The notes: generated by a model not told the origin, from the sequence alone. A stretch of DNA of 64,000 nucleotides from Winogradskyella sp. PG-2 (GCF_000828715.1 NZ_AP014583.1:2106001-2170000), one strand, 5' to 3'; positions 1-8,693 are shown, counted from the stretch's first letter. Made by a program: numbers and translations.

Positions 1-743
1 CCAGTGAAAATAGTTCCAAAGGGAATTGAAGACGTGACATCACCAACAGCATTAAATTTCTCAGGATTACTGTTCCATAATGTATTAAGACCATCCGTTA
101 CATTTCCATCACCAATAACACTTAGACCAAAAATTGGTATTAAAAGTCCACCAACTAGTAATCCGATTGCGTTAATTAAATCGGAAACTGCAACGGCTTT
201 TAATCCTCCAAAAATGGCATAGATAATTCCAATAACACCTATACTCCAAACGCACAGCCAAATAACTCCAGATTGAGACATACCTAACAATTCCGGCAAG
301 TCAAACATAGTGCTAAATGCTAATGATCCTGAATACAAAATAGTTGGTAATAAAACGATTCCGAATGCAATTAAAAATAGAACTGCAAGAATAGCTCTCG
401 TCTGTTGATCAAAACGCCCCTCGATAAATTCTGGGATTGTTGTTATGCCAGAACGCATATATTTGGGTAAAAGAAAAATAGCTGTTACAACAATTGCAAT
501 AGCAGCAAGTGTTTCCCATGCCATAACTAAGATGCCTTCAGAAAATGCTTGACCATTAAGACCAACGATTTGTTCAGCAGATAGATTGGTTAGTAGTAAT
601 GAGCCAGCAATGGTTAATGCTCCTAGGCTTCTTCCACCAAGATAAAAACCATCAGCGGTTGATTCATCTGTTTTTCTTGTAGCATACCATGCAATAATGG
701 CTACTAAAGCAGTAAAGCCAATAAAGGTTATAATTGATAACAT
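1..743 (-). CDS. SSS-family sodium:solute symporter, truncated by the window edge
   Basis: The first 247 codons of a solute:sodium symporter (SSSF/SLC5 family) are read on the minus strand from an ATG at 743-741; the 3' end lies outside the window. The N-terminus is a membrane helix followed by DGFYLGGRSLG, then NLSAEQ, which matches the NISAEQ-type motif in TM2 of SGLT-like sugar transporters, and TIPEFIEGRFD, another family hallmark. Several further hydrophobic helices follow. It is divergent from a sucrose-phosphorylase-like gene and shares a LacI-type operator with it, so a sugar or related osmolyte is the likely substrate (inference). Family assignment is firm; substrate is not known. 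Confidence 0.88.
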   Translation of the reverse strand, partial: MLSIITFIGFTALVAIIAWYATRKTDESTADGFYLGGRSLGALTIAGSLLLTNLSAEQIVGLNGQAFSEGILVMAWETLAAIAIVVTAIFLLPKYMRSGITTIPEFIEGRFDQQTRAILAVLFLIAFGIVLLPTILYSGSLAFSTMFDLPELLGMSQSGVIWLCVWSIGVIGIIYAIFGGLKAVAVSDLINAIGLLVGGLLIPIFGLSVIGDGNVTDGLNTLWNSNPEKFNAVGDVTSSIPFGTIFT

Positions 744-825
744 ATAAATTAGAAGTTAGTTAGTATAGCAATATATGAAAAACCAATTAAGGATAGTCTT
801 TTTTCGTATTTGAGTTCCTTTAAAA

Positions 826-847
826 TAATCGAAAACGTTTTCGATTA
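826..847. promoter_or_regulatory. Perfect 22-bp palindrome, LacI-family operator candidate
   Basis: Positions 826-847 form a perfect inverted repeat with the core CGAAAACGTTTTCG and a central CG step, the usual architecture of LacI/GalR-family operators. It sits in the 198-bp gap between the divergent symporter (start 743) and GH13 gene (start 942), just upstream of a possible -7 box TAGGTTTG at 872-879 for the GH13 gene. One repressor could control both genes. No LacI-type regulator gene is in the window. Confidence 0.7.
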
Positions 848-871
848 AATTTTAAATTTGTTTTTTGTTGA

Positions 872-879
872 TAGGTTTG
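872..879 (+). promoter_or_regulatory. Possible -7 promoter element of the GH13 gene
   Basis: TAGGTTTG fits the Bacteroidota -7 consensus TAnnTTTG, about 60 bases before the start at 942. No good TTG -33 element stands at the expected 17-23 base spacing; the palindrome at 826-847 occupies that neighbourhood, as expected for a repressed promoter. The call rests on one box only. Confidence 0.35.
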
Positions 880-941
880 GAATAAGAAAAAGGGTTTGTA
901 AATTTAATTTTCTGAACAAATTAAATATTTAAATTAAAAGC

Positions 942-2660
942 ATGGAGGATGCGACTAAGAATATGGAAGCCCAATTTAATGGTGTAATGCTTAATGCATA
1001 TCCAGATAGTATTGGAGAAAAATTAAGCGATACAATTAGAATGCTTCAAATGCCAGAGTTTAAAGATGCTTTTTCTTTGTTCTATATTTTGCCAACTTTT
1101 TTTAATAGTGATTTAGATAGAGGCTTTTCTATAGTAGATTATAATCTTAACGAAGAATTAGTTTCTGAAGATGATTTAGAAGCATTAGATAGATTAAATA
1201 TTATGCTGAAATTTGATATTGTTTTAAATCATCTATCAATAGGTTCGCCACAGTTTAAAGATCTTTTAAAGCATGGTGAAAAATCTAAATACAAAGATTT
1301 TTTTATTAATTGGAATTCATTCTGGAAAGAAAACGGAACGATGAATGACAAGGGTATTATAATACCAGATGAGGTATTTTTGAATAAGCTTTTTATGAGA
1401 AAATCAGGATTACCAATACTAAATGTAGTTTTTCCTGATGGTTCCGAACAACCATACTGGAATACGTTTTATCAAAAAGTAAACTATAACAAACTTAGTA
1501 GTGAAGACTTAAAATCTGTAAGTGGATTAACGACTTCTCAGTCCGAATCTATTATAAATAGGGTCAATGAGAAAGTTGATGAATTAATGAGCTTTAACGA
1601 TTTGGATTTAGGTGAAAATAATATATTTCAACCTGCTGTAATTCAAATTTTAAAAAGGAATAGATCATATCTAGGTCAAATGGATGTGAATGCAAAATCC
1701 GAGTTGGTTTGGTCTTTTTATGAAGAAACTCTTGCCAAATTAAAAAGATTTGGTTGTAAGATTTTAAGACTTGACGCTTTTGCTTACCTACATAAAGCTG
1801 TAGGTGAGTCTAACTTTTTTAATACTCCTGGTACTTGGAATCATTTAGAAAGAATTAAGAAGATTGCAGATGAAAATGAATTAATTCTATTGCCAGAAAT
1901 CCATGCGGAATATGGTTCTTCTCTCCATGATGAAGTTGCAAAAAAAGGTTTTCAGATTTACGATTTTTTCTTACCTGGATTAATGATTCATACTTTAGAA
2001 AAAAAGTCAAGTACAGCACTTTTAAATTGGGCTCAGGAAATAGAAGATAAGAATTATCACGTTGTAAATATGTTGGGCTGTCACGATGGGATTCCAGTAT
2101 TAGATCTAAAAGGAAAAGATGTAAACGGTAATTATTGTAAGGGATTATTAGAGGATAGTGAGATTGAAGATGTTATGAGTATAATCATAGAACGTGGAGG
2201 TAAGGTTAAGAATTTATATGGTCCAACCGGAAAGAAAATTTCTTATTATCAAGTTAACGCTACTTTCTTTAGTGCACTGGGAGAGGATCCTCAAAAATTA
2301 GTATTGGCTAGAGCAATACAATTATTTATGCCAGGTATTCCACAAATTTGGTATTTAGATATTTTTGAAGGTAAAAATAATTATAACGCTGTTGATAAAG
2401 CTGGTGAAGGAGGTCACAAAGAAATTAATCGTACAACATTAAAGATTGAAGACATAGAAAAAGCACTTCTAAGTGAACCAGTTTTAAAGCAATTAGATTT
2501 GATAAGGTTAAGAAATACGCATAGAGCATTTCAAGGTAATATTACTATTAATCAAAGTAAACCATCTACAATTGATTTTCTTTGGGAGAATAACCAGGAT
2601 TTTGCGAGACTAAAAGTAGATTTAAATCTATTGATTTTTGATATTAGTTATTCCAAATAA
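942..2660 (+). CDS. GH13 glycoside phosphorylase, sucrose-phosphorylase-like
   Basis: This 572-residue protein resembles GH13 subfamily 18, which cleaves sucrose or related glucosides with phosphate to give alpha-glucose 1-phosphate. Visible motifs are NH at 96-97, the nucleophile region LRLDAF (Asp278), the acid/base region LLPEIH (Glu319) and GCHDGI with His381-Asp382, close to the THDGI motif of bacterial sucrose phosphorylases. There is no signal peptide, so it is cytosolic, fitting uptake by the divergent symporter. Relative to Bifidobacterium sucrose phosphorylase, about 60 extra residues lie between roughly 183 and 245. Met8 (963) is an alternative start. The acceptor may be fructose, glycerate or glycerol; this cannot be told from sequence. 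Confidence 0.8.
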   Translation: MEDATKNMEAQFNGVMLNAYPDSIGEKLSDTIRMLQMPEFKDAFSLFYILPTFFNSDLDRGFSIVDYNLNEELVSEDDLEALDRLNIMLKFDIVLNHLSIGSPQFKDLLKHGEKSKYKDFFINWNSFWKENGTMNDKGIIIPDEVFLNKLFMRKSGLPILNVVFPDGSEQPYWNTFYQKVNYNKLSSEDLKSVSGLTTSQSESIINRVNEKVDELMSFNDLDLGENNIFQPAVIQILKRNRSYLGQMDVNAKSELVWSFYEETLAKLKRFGCKILRLDAFAYLHKAVGESNFFNTPGTWNHLERIKKIADENELILLPEIHAEYGSSLHDEVAKKGFQIYDFFLPGLMIHTLEKKSSTALLNWAQEIEDKNYHVVNMLGCHDGIPVLDLKGKDVNGNYCKGLLEDSEIEDVMSIIIERGGKVKNLYGPTGKKISYYQVNATFFSALGEDPQKLVLARAIQLFMPGIPQIWYLDIFEGKNNYNAVDKAGEGGHKEINRTTLKIEDIEKALLSEPVLKQLDLIRLRNTHRAFQGNITINQSKPSTIDFLWENNQDFARLKVDLNLLIFDISYSK

Positions 2661-2663
2661 TTC

Positions 2664-2711
2664 TACTAAAAATAAAAACCCAATTTATAAATTTAGTTTT
2701 TATTTTTAGTA
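2664..2711. terminator. Bidirectional AT-rich hairpin
   Basis: Arms 2664-2679 and 2696-2711 are perfectly complementary over 16 bp around a 16-base loop, starting just after the GH13 stop codon. Each arm carries runs of T and A, so either strand gives a stem with a U-rich side. It has only two G:C pairs, so its strength is uncertain. Confidence 0.55.
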
Positions 2712-2728
2712 CATAATTAATTTATAAA

Positions 2729-2881
2729 CTAACCACCAACAACTTCAATAGGATATAATTGATTACCAGTTTGAGTAATTTCTAAGTTTGGTATAAAGTA
2801 TTCATAACCAATAACTTGATTACGGCCACGATCTATAAAGGCTACTTGTTGATTATCATCATAAACAATAATTATTCTTAA
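2729..2881 (-). pseudogene. Remnant of a protein-coding gene, C-terminal part only
   Basis: A 50-codon open stretch on the minus strand ends with TAG at 2731-2729 and reads as plausible protein (it includes VAFIDRG and GYEYFIPNLEI, and ends PIEVVGG). It is bounded upstream by a stop codon at 2884-2882 and contains no ATG, GTG or TTG start. I do not recognise the family. The sense-like composition suggests the 3' end of a gene whose front has been lost. It lies next to the 3' side of tRNA-Phe. Confidence 0.4.
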
Positions 2882-2974
2882 TTACTTTTAATAATAAAAG
2901 ACGTTGAAATAACAATTTTTTTAATAATTTCATTACAAAATTGTATTTTATCTTTTGTTTATGTTTTAAAACCA

Positions 2975-3004
2975 AAAAACCCGATTCAATTGAATCGGGT
3001 TTTT
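2975..3004 (-). terminator. Intrinsic terminator of tRNA-Phe
   Basis: A perfect palindrome with 15-base arms (core ACCCGATTCAA/TTGAATCGGGT) flanked by A and T tracts. It starts three bases past the CCA end of the minus-strand tRNA-Phe and would also stop transcription on the other strand. Confidence 0.85.
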
Positions 3005-3006
3005 GA

Positions 3007-3082
3007 TGGTGGTGCCTCCAGGAATCGAACCAGGGACACAAGGATTTTCAGTCCTTTGCTCTACCAACTGAGCTAAGGCACC
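3007..3082 (-). tRNA. tRNA-Phe (anticodon GAA)
   Basis: On the minus strand the sequence folds as a standard tRNA: acceptor GGTGCCT with AGGCACC, D-arm GCTC/GAGC, anticodon loop CTGAAAA giving GAA, T-arm with GGTTCGATTCC, discriminator A and an encoded CCA at 3009-3007. The body is 3010-3082. It has its own promoter at 3104-3133 and terminator at 2975-3004, so it is a single-gene unit. Confidence 0.97.
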
Positions 3083-3103
3083 AATTGCTTAATTAAGCGG
3101 GTG

Positions 3104-3133
3104 CAAATATATATGCAATTTTATTATTCTCAA
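3104..3133 (-). promoter_or_regulatory. Promoter of tRNA-Phe
   Basis: On the minus strand TTG (3133-3131) is followed after 19 bases by TATATTTG (3111-3104), an exact match to the Bacteroidota primary sigma consensus TTG-N17-23-TAnnTTTG. Transcription would start a few bases upstream of the tRNA 5' end at 3082. Confidence 0.75.
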
Positions 3134-3184
3134 AAATAAACTTGTAAAATTTGATTTTATAAATTTGTAAACTAGAAATAGTTT

Positions 3185-3913
3185 ATGAATCTTATCGTTG
3201 ATGTTGGAAATACCTATGTAAAGTTTGCCATTTATATAAAGGCAGAGTTAATTTATAAAACGAGTTTTAAACTTTCAGAGTTAAAAAAAGAATATAAATT
3301 ATTGAAAAAGGATTTTCCTAAATTAAAATCTGCTATTATTTCTTCTGTAGGACGTTTGTCTAATAAGCAAATAGAAGTTATTGGTGACGACTTAAAAGTT
3401 GTAGAATTAAATTCTAAAACAAAAGTCCCTTTTAATAACTTATATAAAACACCAAAAACTTTAGGAGTAGACCGTGTAGCATTAGTTAGTGCATCTGTTG
3501 ACCAGTTTCCTGATGAAAATGTATTAATTATAGACGCAGGTACATGTATTACCTACGATTTTATAACCGATAAGAATGACTATTTAGGAGGAGCAATTTC
3601 ACCAGGAATTAGATTGAGATATAAAACTCTTAATAATTTAACAGCAAATCTCCCGTTATTAGATACTAACCAACCAAAAACAATAATTGGAGACTCTACA
3701 GAATCATCGATTCATTCTGGTGTTGTATTTGGTGTTATTAAAGAAATTGATGGTGTTATCGACCAATATCTTCAAGAATACCCAGATTTAACAGTTATTT
3801 TAACAGGAGGCGATGCTAAATTTTTGTCAAACCAATTAAAAAATAGCATATTTGCGAATTCAAATTTCCTATTGGAAGGTTTGAATTTTATTCTAGATTA
3901 TAACAAAAAATAA
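3185..3913 (+). CDS. coaX: Type III pantothenate kinase
   Basis: CoaX phosphorylates pantothenate, the first committed step of coenzyme A synthesis; type III enzymes belong to the ASKHA fold. The 242 residues are of family length and show the phosphate-binding DVGNT at 6-10, GVDRVAL at 94-100, DAGTCITYD at 117-125 and GGAISPGI at 135-142. A TAAATTTG box at 3160-3167 is a possible -7 element close to the start. The stop codon overlaps the next gene's ATG by one base, so coaX heads a co-transcribed envelope gene run. Confidence 0.95.
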   Translation: MNLIVDVGNTYVKFAIYIKAELIYKTSFKLSELKKEYKLLKKDFPKLKSAIISSVGRLSNKQIEVIGDDLKVVELNSKTKVPFNNLYKTPKTLGVDRVALVSASVDQFPDENVLIIDAGTCITYDFITDKNDYLGGAISPGIRLRYKTLNNLTANLPLLDTNQPKTIIGDSTESSIHSGVVFGVIKEIDGVIDQYLQEYPDLTVILTGGDAKFLSNQLKNSIFANSNFLLEGLNFILDYNKK

Positions 3914-5235
3914 TGATAAAACGTCTCATTGTAATTTGTATTACAATTATTAGTTCTAGTGTTTATGGCCAAACCGGAACAGCATCTCCATACTCTTTTT
4001 ATGGTATAGGTAGTCTTAAGTTTAAAGGGACTGTAGAAAATAGAAGTATGGGAGGAATTAGTGTGTATTTAGATAGTATACACATAAACCTTAGGAATCC
4101 TGCGGCTTATGCAGGTAAAAATCTAAATGGATTAAATTTTGATGGCGAAAGTAGACCAGTGAAATTTTCAATTGCTGGTACCGCTTCAAATTCTACATTA
4201 AAGAGTAACTCAGGCGAAGCAAAGACAAATAGTTCTACTGTCGATTATTTAGCCATGTCTGTACCAATTGGAAAATTTGGTTTTGGTTTTGGACTATTGC
4301 CTTATACTTCTGTAGGATATAAACTCGATGATTTTAATGATGATGACAGATTGTTAAATCGTTACTTTGGGGAAGGAGGAATTAATAAAGTGTTTGCTGG
4401 TTTCGGTTATCAAATATCAGATAAATTAAGTATTGGGGTAGATTTTAATTATAATTTCGGAAATATCCAAAATGCAGCAATTGGTGTTGGTTATACTCCA
4501 GAAGGTGATCCGGTAGATTATCAAACAAGAGAGCTTAATAGATCTGATTTAAGTGGATTAAATTTTAATTTTGGGTTTGCATATAAAACGATGGTTTCGG
4601 ATAAATTAGAATTATCGGCAACAGCAACATATTCTCCAGAGAGCAAGCTTAATTCTGAAAATAGAAGAGCCTTTTCAACAGTGACACTAGATGGAACTAC
4701 ATTTGATGTTACAAGTATAAGAAATACCATAGATGTAGATTTAGGTGCTTTAGACCTTGAAACTTCTAAATTAACTTTACCTTCAACTTTATCTTTTGGT
4801 GCAGGTTTAGGGAAACCAAAATCATGGTTTGTAGGTGCTGAGTATACATTACAGAATACAAGTGATTTTTCTAACCCTATATTTAATAATGAAATTTCTG
4901 CCTTTGAGAATGCGTCACAATTTGCTGTAGGTGGATTCTTTATTCCAGATTATAACGCTTTTTCAGGTTACTATAAACGTATAGTATACAGAGCAGGTTT
5001 TAACTTTGCGAATACAGGTTTAGTAATAAAAGATGAATCAATTAAGGAGTTTGGCATATCTTTTGGTTTAGGTTTACCAGTTGGAAATCGCAGTTTATTT
5101 TCTAATGCTAATTTAGGTTTAGAATTTGGACAACGAGGAACAACTAATAAAAACTTAATCCAAGAGAATTTTGTAAACTTAAATGTAAGTTTATCTTTAA
5201 ACTCTAGATGGTTTAAACAAAGGAAGTATAACTAA
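3913..5235 (+). CDS. Outer-membrane beta-barrel protein, FadL/OmpP1-like
   Basis: A 440-residue protein with a signal peptide (hydrophobic to about residue 19, ending SVYGQ) followed by alternating beta-strand-like sequence, with GFGFGL, FAGFGY and SFGAGLG typical of outer-membrane barrels. The start SPYSFYGIG and NLRNPAAYA resemble the mature N-terminus of long-chain fatty acid transport-like (OmpP1/FadL/TodX) proteins of Bacteroidota. It overlaps coaX by one base and precedes the TPR protein by 13 bases. The transported substrate is unknown; fatty acid transport is only a family possibility. Confidence 0.75.
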   Translation: MIKRLIVICITIISSSVYGQTGTASPYSFYGIGSLKFKGTVENRSMGGISVYLDSIHINLRNPAAYAGKNLNGLNFDGESRPVKFSIAGTASNSTLKSNSGEAKTNSSTVDYLAMSVPIGKFGFGFGLLPYTSVGYKLDDFNDDDRLLNRYFGEGGINKVFAGFGYQISDKLSIGVDFNYNFGNIQNAAIGVGYTPEGDPVDYQTRELNRSDLSGLNFNFGFAYKTMVSDKLELSATATYSPESKLNSENRRAFSTVTLDGTTFDVTSIRNTIDVDLGALDLETSKLTLPSTLSFGAGLGKPKSWFVGAEYTLQNTSDFSNPIFNNEISAFENASQFAVGGFFIPDYNAFSGYYKRIVYRAGFNFANTGLVIKDESIKEFGISFGLGLPVGNRSLFSNANLGLEFGQRGTTNKNLIQENFVNLNVSLSLNSRWFKQRKYN

Positions 5236-5248
5236 CAATAATAATAAA

Positions 5249-6607
5249 ATGAAGACGAGAATTACTACACTGCTACTGGCACTTTTTGTGAGTTTCAACG
5301 TAGGTTTTGCTCAGCAAGATGAGGAATGTATGAACAATCTATCAATTTTTGATAGCTATGTAAAAAGCAAGAAATACGATGATGCTTATGGACCATGGAA
5401 AATTGTGCGTAACAAATGTCCAAGATTTAACAGAGCTATTTATGCTCATGGAGAAAAGATATTAAAGCACAAGATTGAAAACTCTACTGGAGCAGATCAA
5501 ATAGCACATATCAATGATTTAATGTTATTGTTCGATCAAAGTAGAGAGCATTTTGCTTCTAAATATGATCTTGGTGAAATTTTAATTGATAAAGCTAACT
5601 TATCATATAAGTACAAAAAAGAACTAGGTAAGACTAATGATCAATTGTATAACATGTTCGATGATGCTGCTCAGAAGGATCCTAAAAACTTCACTAACGC
5701 TAAAGGGCTTTATACGTATTTCTCACTTATAGTTGATCTGTTTGATGGTGGTAAAAAAGAAGCTCAACAAATGTTCGATAAGTACGATGATGTTATTGAA
5801 ATGATAGAGGCTATAGAGACGACTTATACAGAAAAGTTAAATAAATTAGTATCTAAAGAAGAAGCAGGGACTGATCTTACAAAGAAAGAGTTGAAGTACA
5901 AGAAAAATTACGAAGCTAATTTGAAAGCATTTGAGACCGTAAAATCTAGTATGGATCAAAAGCTTGGTAAGAGAGCAACTTGTGAGGTTTTAGTACCATT
6001 ATATCAAAAAGATTTCGAAGAGAATAAAAATAACGGTGTTTGGTTACAACGTGCAATGAACAGAATGTACGCTAAAGGTTGTAAAGAAGATCCTTTATTC
6101 TTAAAGTTAGTAGAACAAAAGAATAGTATAGAGCCTAGCGCAGATACAGCATACTACCTTTATTTACTTACTGACGAACAAAAATATTTAGATCAAACAA
6201 TTTCTTTGTCAACAGATCCTTTAAGAAAGGCAAAACTTTACAAGGGATTGGCTAATGATCTTAAATCTAAAGGTAGATATGGTAAAGCAAGACAATATTA
6301 TAACGAAGCTTTAAAATTAAATCCTTCAGATGGTTCTCCTTATTTAGCAATTGCCGCTATGTACGCGAAGAGTGCTAACAATTGTGGAGATAGTAACTTT
6401 AATAAGAGAGCTGTATTCTGGTTAGCAGCTAATACTGCAGAAAGAGCAGGTAGAGTAGATGGACGTTTAAGGTCTGCAGCAGCAAGAACTGCTACGAGTT
6501 ATAGAACTAGTGCTCCATCTAAATCAGACATTTTCTCTGCAGGAAACAAAGGGCAAACCATTAAAATTGGATGTTGGATTCAGCGTTCAGTTAAGGTCCC
6601 AGGTTAA
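5249..6607 (+). CDS. Secreted tetratricopeptide-repeat protein
   Basis: 452 residues with a cleavable signal peptide (MKTRITT to GFAQ) and a largely helical, lysine-rich body. A clear TPR unit lies near residues 330-365 (KGRYGKARQYYNEALKLNPSDG), followed by an AIAAMYA helix. The earlier part has weaker TPR-like helices. It is likely periplasmic or attached to the outer membrane, acting as a protein-binding scaffold (inference). It lies between an outer-membrane barrel and lptC, with its stop codon overlapping the lptC start, so envelope assembly is the likely context. Precise function unknown. Confidence 0.8.
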   Translation: MKTRITTLLLALFVSFNVGFAQQDEECMNNLSIFDSYVKSKKYDDAYGPWKIVRNKCPRFNRAIYAHGEKILKHKIENSTGADQIAHINDLMLLFDQSREHFASKYDLGEILIDKANLSYKYKKELGKTNDQLYNMFDDAAQKDPKNFTNAKGLYTYFSLIVDLFDGGKKEAQQMFDKYDDVIEMIEAIETTYTEKLNKLVSKEEAGTDLTKKELKYKKNYEANLKAFETVKSSMDQKLGKRATCEVLVPLYQKDFEENKNNGVWLQRAMNRMYAKGCKEDPLFLKLVEQKNSIEPSADTAYYLYLLTDEQKYLDQTISLSTDPLRKAKLYKGLANDLKSKGRYGKARQYYNEALKLNPSDGSPYLAIAAMYAKSANNCGDSNFNKRAVFWLAANTAERAGRVDGRLRSAAARTATSYRTSAPSKSDIFSAGNKGQTIKIGCWIQRSVKVPG

Positions 6608-7173
6608 TGATAAAAAAGAAATTACATATCATAAAAAACATAGTCACAGCAATTGCTGTGACTATGTTTTTTTCATGTAATAATGATTTTGATGAAGTTC
6701 AGAAGGTTGGTATACTTCAAAATCAACCAATTGGTGAAGCCGAAAACATTGATTTAAAATATACGGAACTTAAGAATGATACCGTAAAGCTTCAAGCCAA
6801 CCTAATTAGTCCCAAGATGCTAGATTATTCAAATAGGGATTTTGCGTTTTCTGAATTTCCAGACGGTCTTAAGCTTAAGATTTACGATGATGATAATAAT
6901 ATGACTACGATCACATCACGATATGCTATATTCTATTCAGAAACAGATCTAATCGACTTAAGGGGTAATGTGGTTATTGCAACGTACACAAAAGACACCT
7001 TATTTACAGAACAGCTTTATTATAGTGAAAAAATGGAATGGGTGTTTACCAATCAACCATTTTACTATAAGCAAACTATAGGATTTACAAAAGGAAATGG
7101 ATTCGACGCTGATAAAGATTTTAATAACTTCCAGATGTTAGAAATGGGAGGAGATTTTGAACTCGATAATTGA
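6607..7173 (+). CDS. lptC: LPS export lipoprotein LptC
   Basis: LptC is the inner-membrane-anchored periplasmic component of the Lpt bridge that carries lipopolysaccharide to the outer membrane. The 188-residue product has a lipobox-like MFFSC near residue 23, followed by a beta-jellyroll-type sequence with LRGNVVIAT and DTLFTEQLYY, which are characteristic of the LptC/OstA fold. Bacteroidota LptC proteins are typically lipoproteins rather than having a single transmembrane anchor. It overlaps the TPR gene stop by one base. Confidence 0.87.
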   Translation: MIKKKLHIIKNIVTAIAVTMFFSCNNDFDEVQKVGILQNQPIGEAENIDLKYTELKNDTVKLQANLISPKMLDYSNRDFAFSEFPDGLKLKIYDDDNNMTTITSRYAIFYSETDLIDLRGNVVIATYTKDTLFTEQLYYSEKMEWVFTNQPFYYKQTIGFTKGNGFDADKDFNNFQMLEMGGDFELDN

Positions 7174-7205
7174 TTACCTTTGTGTAATAAATATTTTTAT
7201 TTCCC

Positions 7206-7400
7206 ATGAAACAATTACTAGGTCTATTTCAATATGTGTATTTAATTTTTGCGGCACTTTTTCTTTGGGATGCTATATCTAATTGGTCAATTGAAAGAAG
7301 TCGTTCTTATATGTCGTTACTTTTTGTAGCGCTTGCAATTTTCATGTTTTTCTTCAGAAAACGTTTCAGAAAAAAGTTTGAAGACAGAAACCAACAGTAA
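7206..7400 (+). CDS. Small two-helix membrane protein
   Basis: A 64-residue protein with two hydrophobic segments (about residues 8-23 and 36-50) separated by WSIERSRSYM, and a very basic tail (FRKRFRKKFEDR). It lies between lptC and the CorC-like gene, 3 bases before the latter, and is probably co-transcribed. I do not recognise a named family; its position in an envelope operon suggests a small accessory membrane protein. The basic tail should face the cytoplasm. Confidence 0.75.
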   Translation: MKQLLGLFQYVYLIFAALFLWDAISNWSIERSRSYMSLLFVALAIFMFFFRKRFRKKFEDRNQQ

Positions 7401-7403
7401 TAC

Positions 7404-8693
7404 ATGACTGTAGATATAATCATTATTATAACTACACTGATACTTTCTGCCTTTTTTTCGGGTATGGAAATAGCTTATGTTTCATCCAATAAAATTCATA
7501 TAGAATTAGAGAAGAAACAAGGTGATTTTTTAGGGAGAATTCTAGATAAACTTACAGCAAAACCATCTAAATATATTGCTACTATGCTTATTGGTAATAA
7601 TATAGCCTTAGTTATTTATGGTTTTAAAATGGGTGATGTCTTGGTGCAATGGTTTCAATCCATTTTACCTTCAGATAATAGTGTGCTTATATTTTTGTTA
7701 GATGATTGGCAGCTTTTAACTCAAACCGTAATCTCTACTCTTGTTATTCTGGTAACTGCGGAGTTTTTACCTAAAGTATTCTTTCAAATCTATGCAAATA
7801 CATTATTGAAGGTTTTAGCTTTACCTACATACATATGTTATATCATTTTTTCTTGGGTTTCGGATTTTGTACTATGGATTTCCGATGCTGTTTTAAAATA
7901 TATATTTAAAGCTTCTGGAGAAGATGTCGCTTTAGCTATGACCAAAGTTGAATTAGGGAATTATATAAGCGAACAAATGGAATCTGTTGAAGACCATGAG
8001 GATGTAGATAGTGAGATTCAAATTTTTCAGAATGCGCTAGAATTTTCAGAAGTGAAAGCACGAGAAGTTATGGTACCTCGTACAGAAATCACTGCAGTTG
8101 ATATTTCTGAGTCTATTGAAAACTTAAGTCAATTGTTTATTGAAACTGGTAGGACAAAAATTATTGTTTACAAAAATAATATTGATGATATCTTAGGTTA
8201 TGTACATGCATTTGAGTTATTTAAAAAACCTAAAACAATAAAATCAATCATCATTCCGATTGGTTTTGTTCCAGAAACTATACTAGTTAAAGACGTACTG
8301 AATATTCTGACTAAAAAACGTAGAAGTATGGCTGTAGTTATAGATGAGTATGGCGGAACTTCCGGCATAATGACTGTTGAAGATATTATAGAAGAGTTAT
8401 TTGGAGAAATTGAAGATGAGCATGATACTATAGAAATGATTGAAGAACAAACGAGTGAAAGTTCGTTTAAATTTTCTGCACGCCTAGAGGTAGATTATAT
8501 TAATGAAACTTACAAGCTAAATCTTCCGGAAAGTGAAAACTATGAAACTTTAGGAGGTCTAATTGTTAATGCTACTGAAGAAATTCCTCAAGAAAATGAA
8601 GATGTGCAAATAGATAATTTTAAGTTTACAATCGCAGAGGTATCTTCAACAAAAATAGATGTAGTTCTTTTAAAAATACTCGAAGTAGATTAG
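7404..8693 (+). CDS. CNNM/CorC-type membrane protein with CBS domains (hemolysin family)
   Basis: 429 residues with the DUF21 membrane domain over about residues 1-175 (SAFFSGMEIAYVSSNKI, MLIGNNIALV), a CBS pair at about 205-330 (VMVPRTEITAVD, VVIDEYGGTSGIMTVEDIIEELFGEIEDEHD split across the region) and a C-terminal CorC/HlyC domain. Family members are implicated in magnesium or other ion efflux; hemolysin is a historical name. The gliding protein GldE belongs to the same superfamily, but the neighbourhood (lptC and ppiD) gives no gliding genes. It is the next-to-last gene of the run that starts with coaX. Confidence 0.88.
   Translation: MTVDIIIIITTLILSAFFSGMEIAYVSSNKIHIELEKKQGDFLGRILDKLTAKPSKYIATMLIGNNIALVIYGFKMGDVLVQWFQSILPSDNSVLIFLLDDWQLLTQTVISTLVILVTAEFLPKVFFQIYANTLLKVLALPTYICYIIFSWVSDFVLWISDAVLKYIFKASGEDVALAMTKVELGNYISEQMESVEDHEDVDSEIQIFQNALEFSEVKAREVMVPRTEITAVDISESIENLSQLFIETGRTKIIVYKNNIDDILGYVHAFELFKKPKTIKSIIIPIGFVPETILVKDVLNILTKKRRSMAVVIDEYGGTSGIMTVEDIIEELFGEIEDEHDTIEMIEEQTSESSFKFSARLEVDYINETYKLNLPESENYETLGGLIVNATEEIPQENEDVQIDNFKFTIAEVSSTKIDVVLLKILEVD

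Noticed and set aside
4..222. Plus-strand open frame at the left edge
   Set aside because: It is antisense to the clearly coding symporter, whose minus-strand translation has family motifs.
2859..3041. Minus-strand 60-codon open frame
   Set aside because: It covers the tRNA-Phe terminator and part of the tRNA itself and has no coding-like composition.
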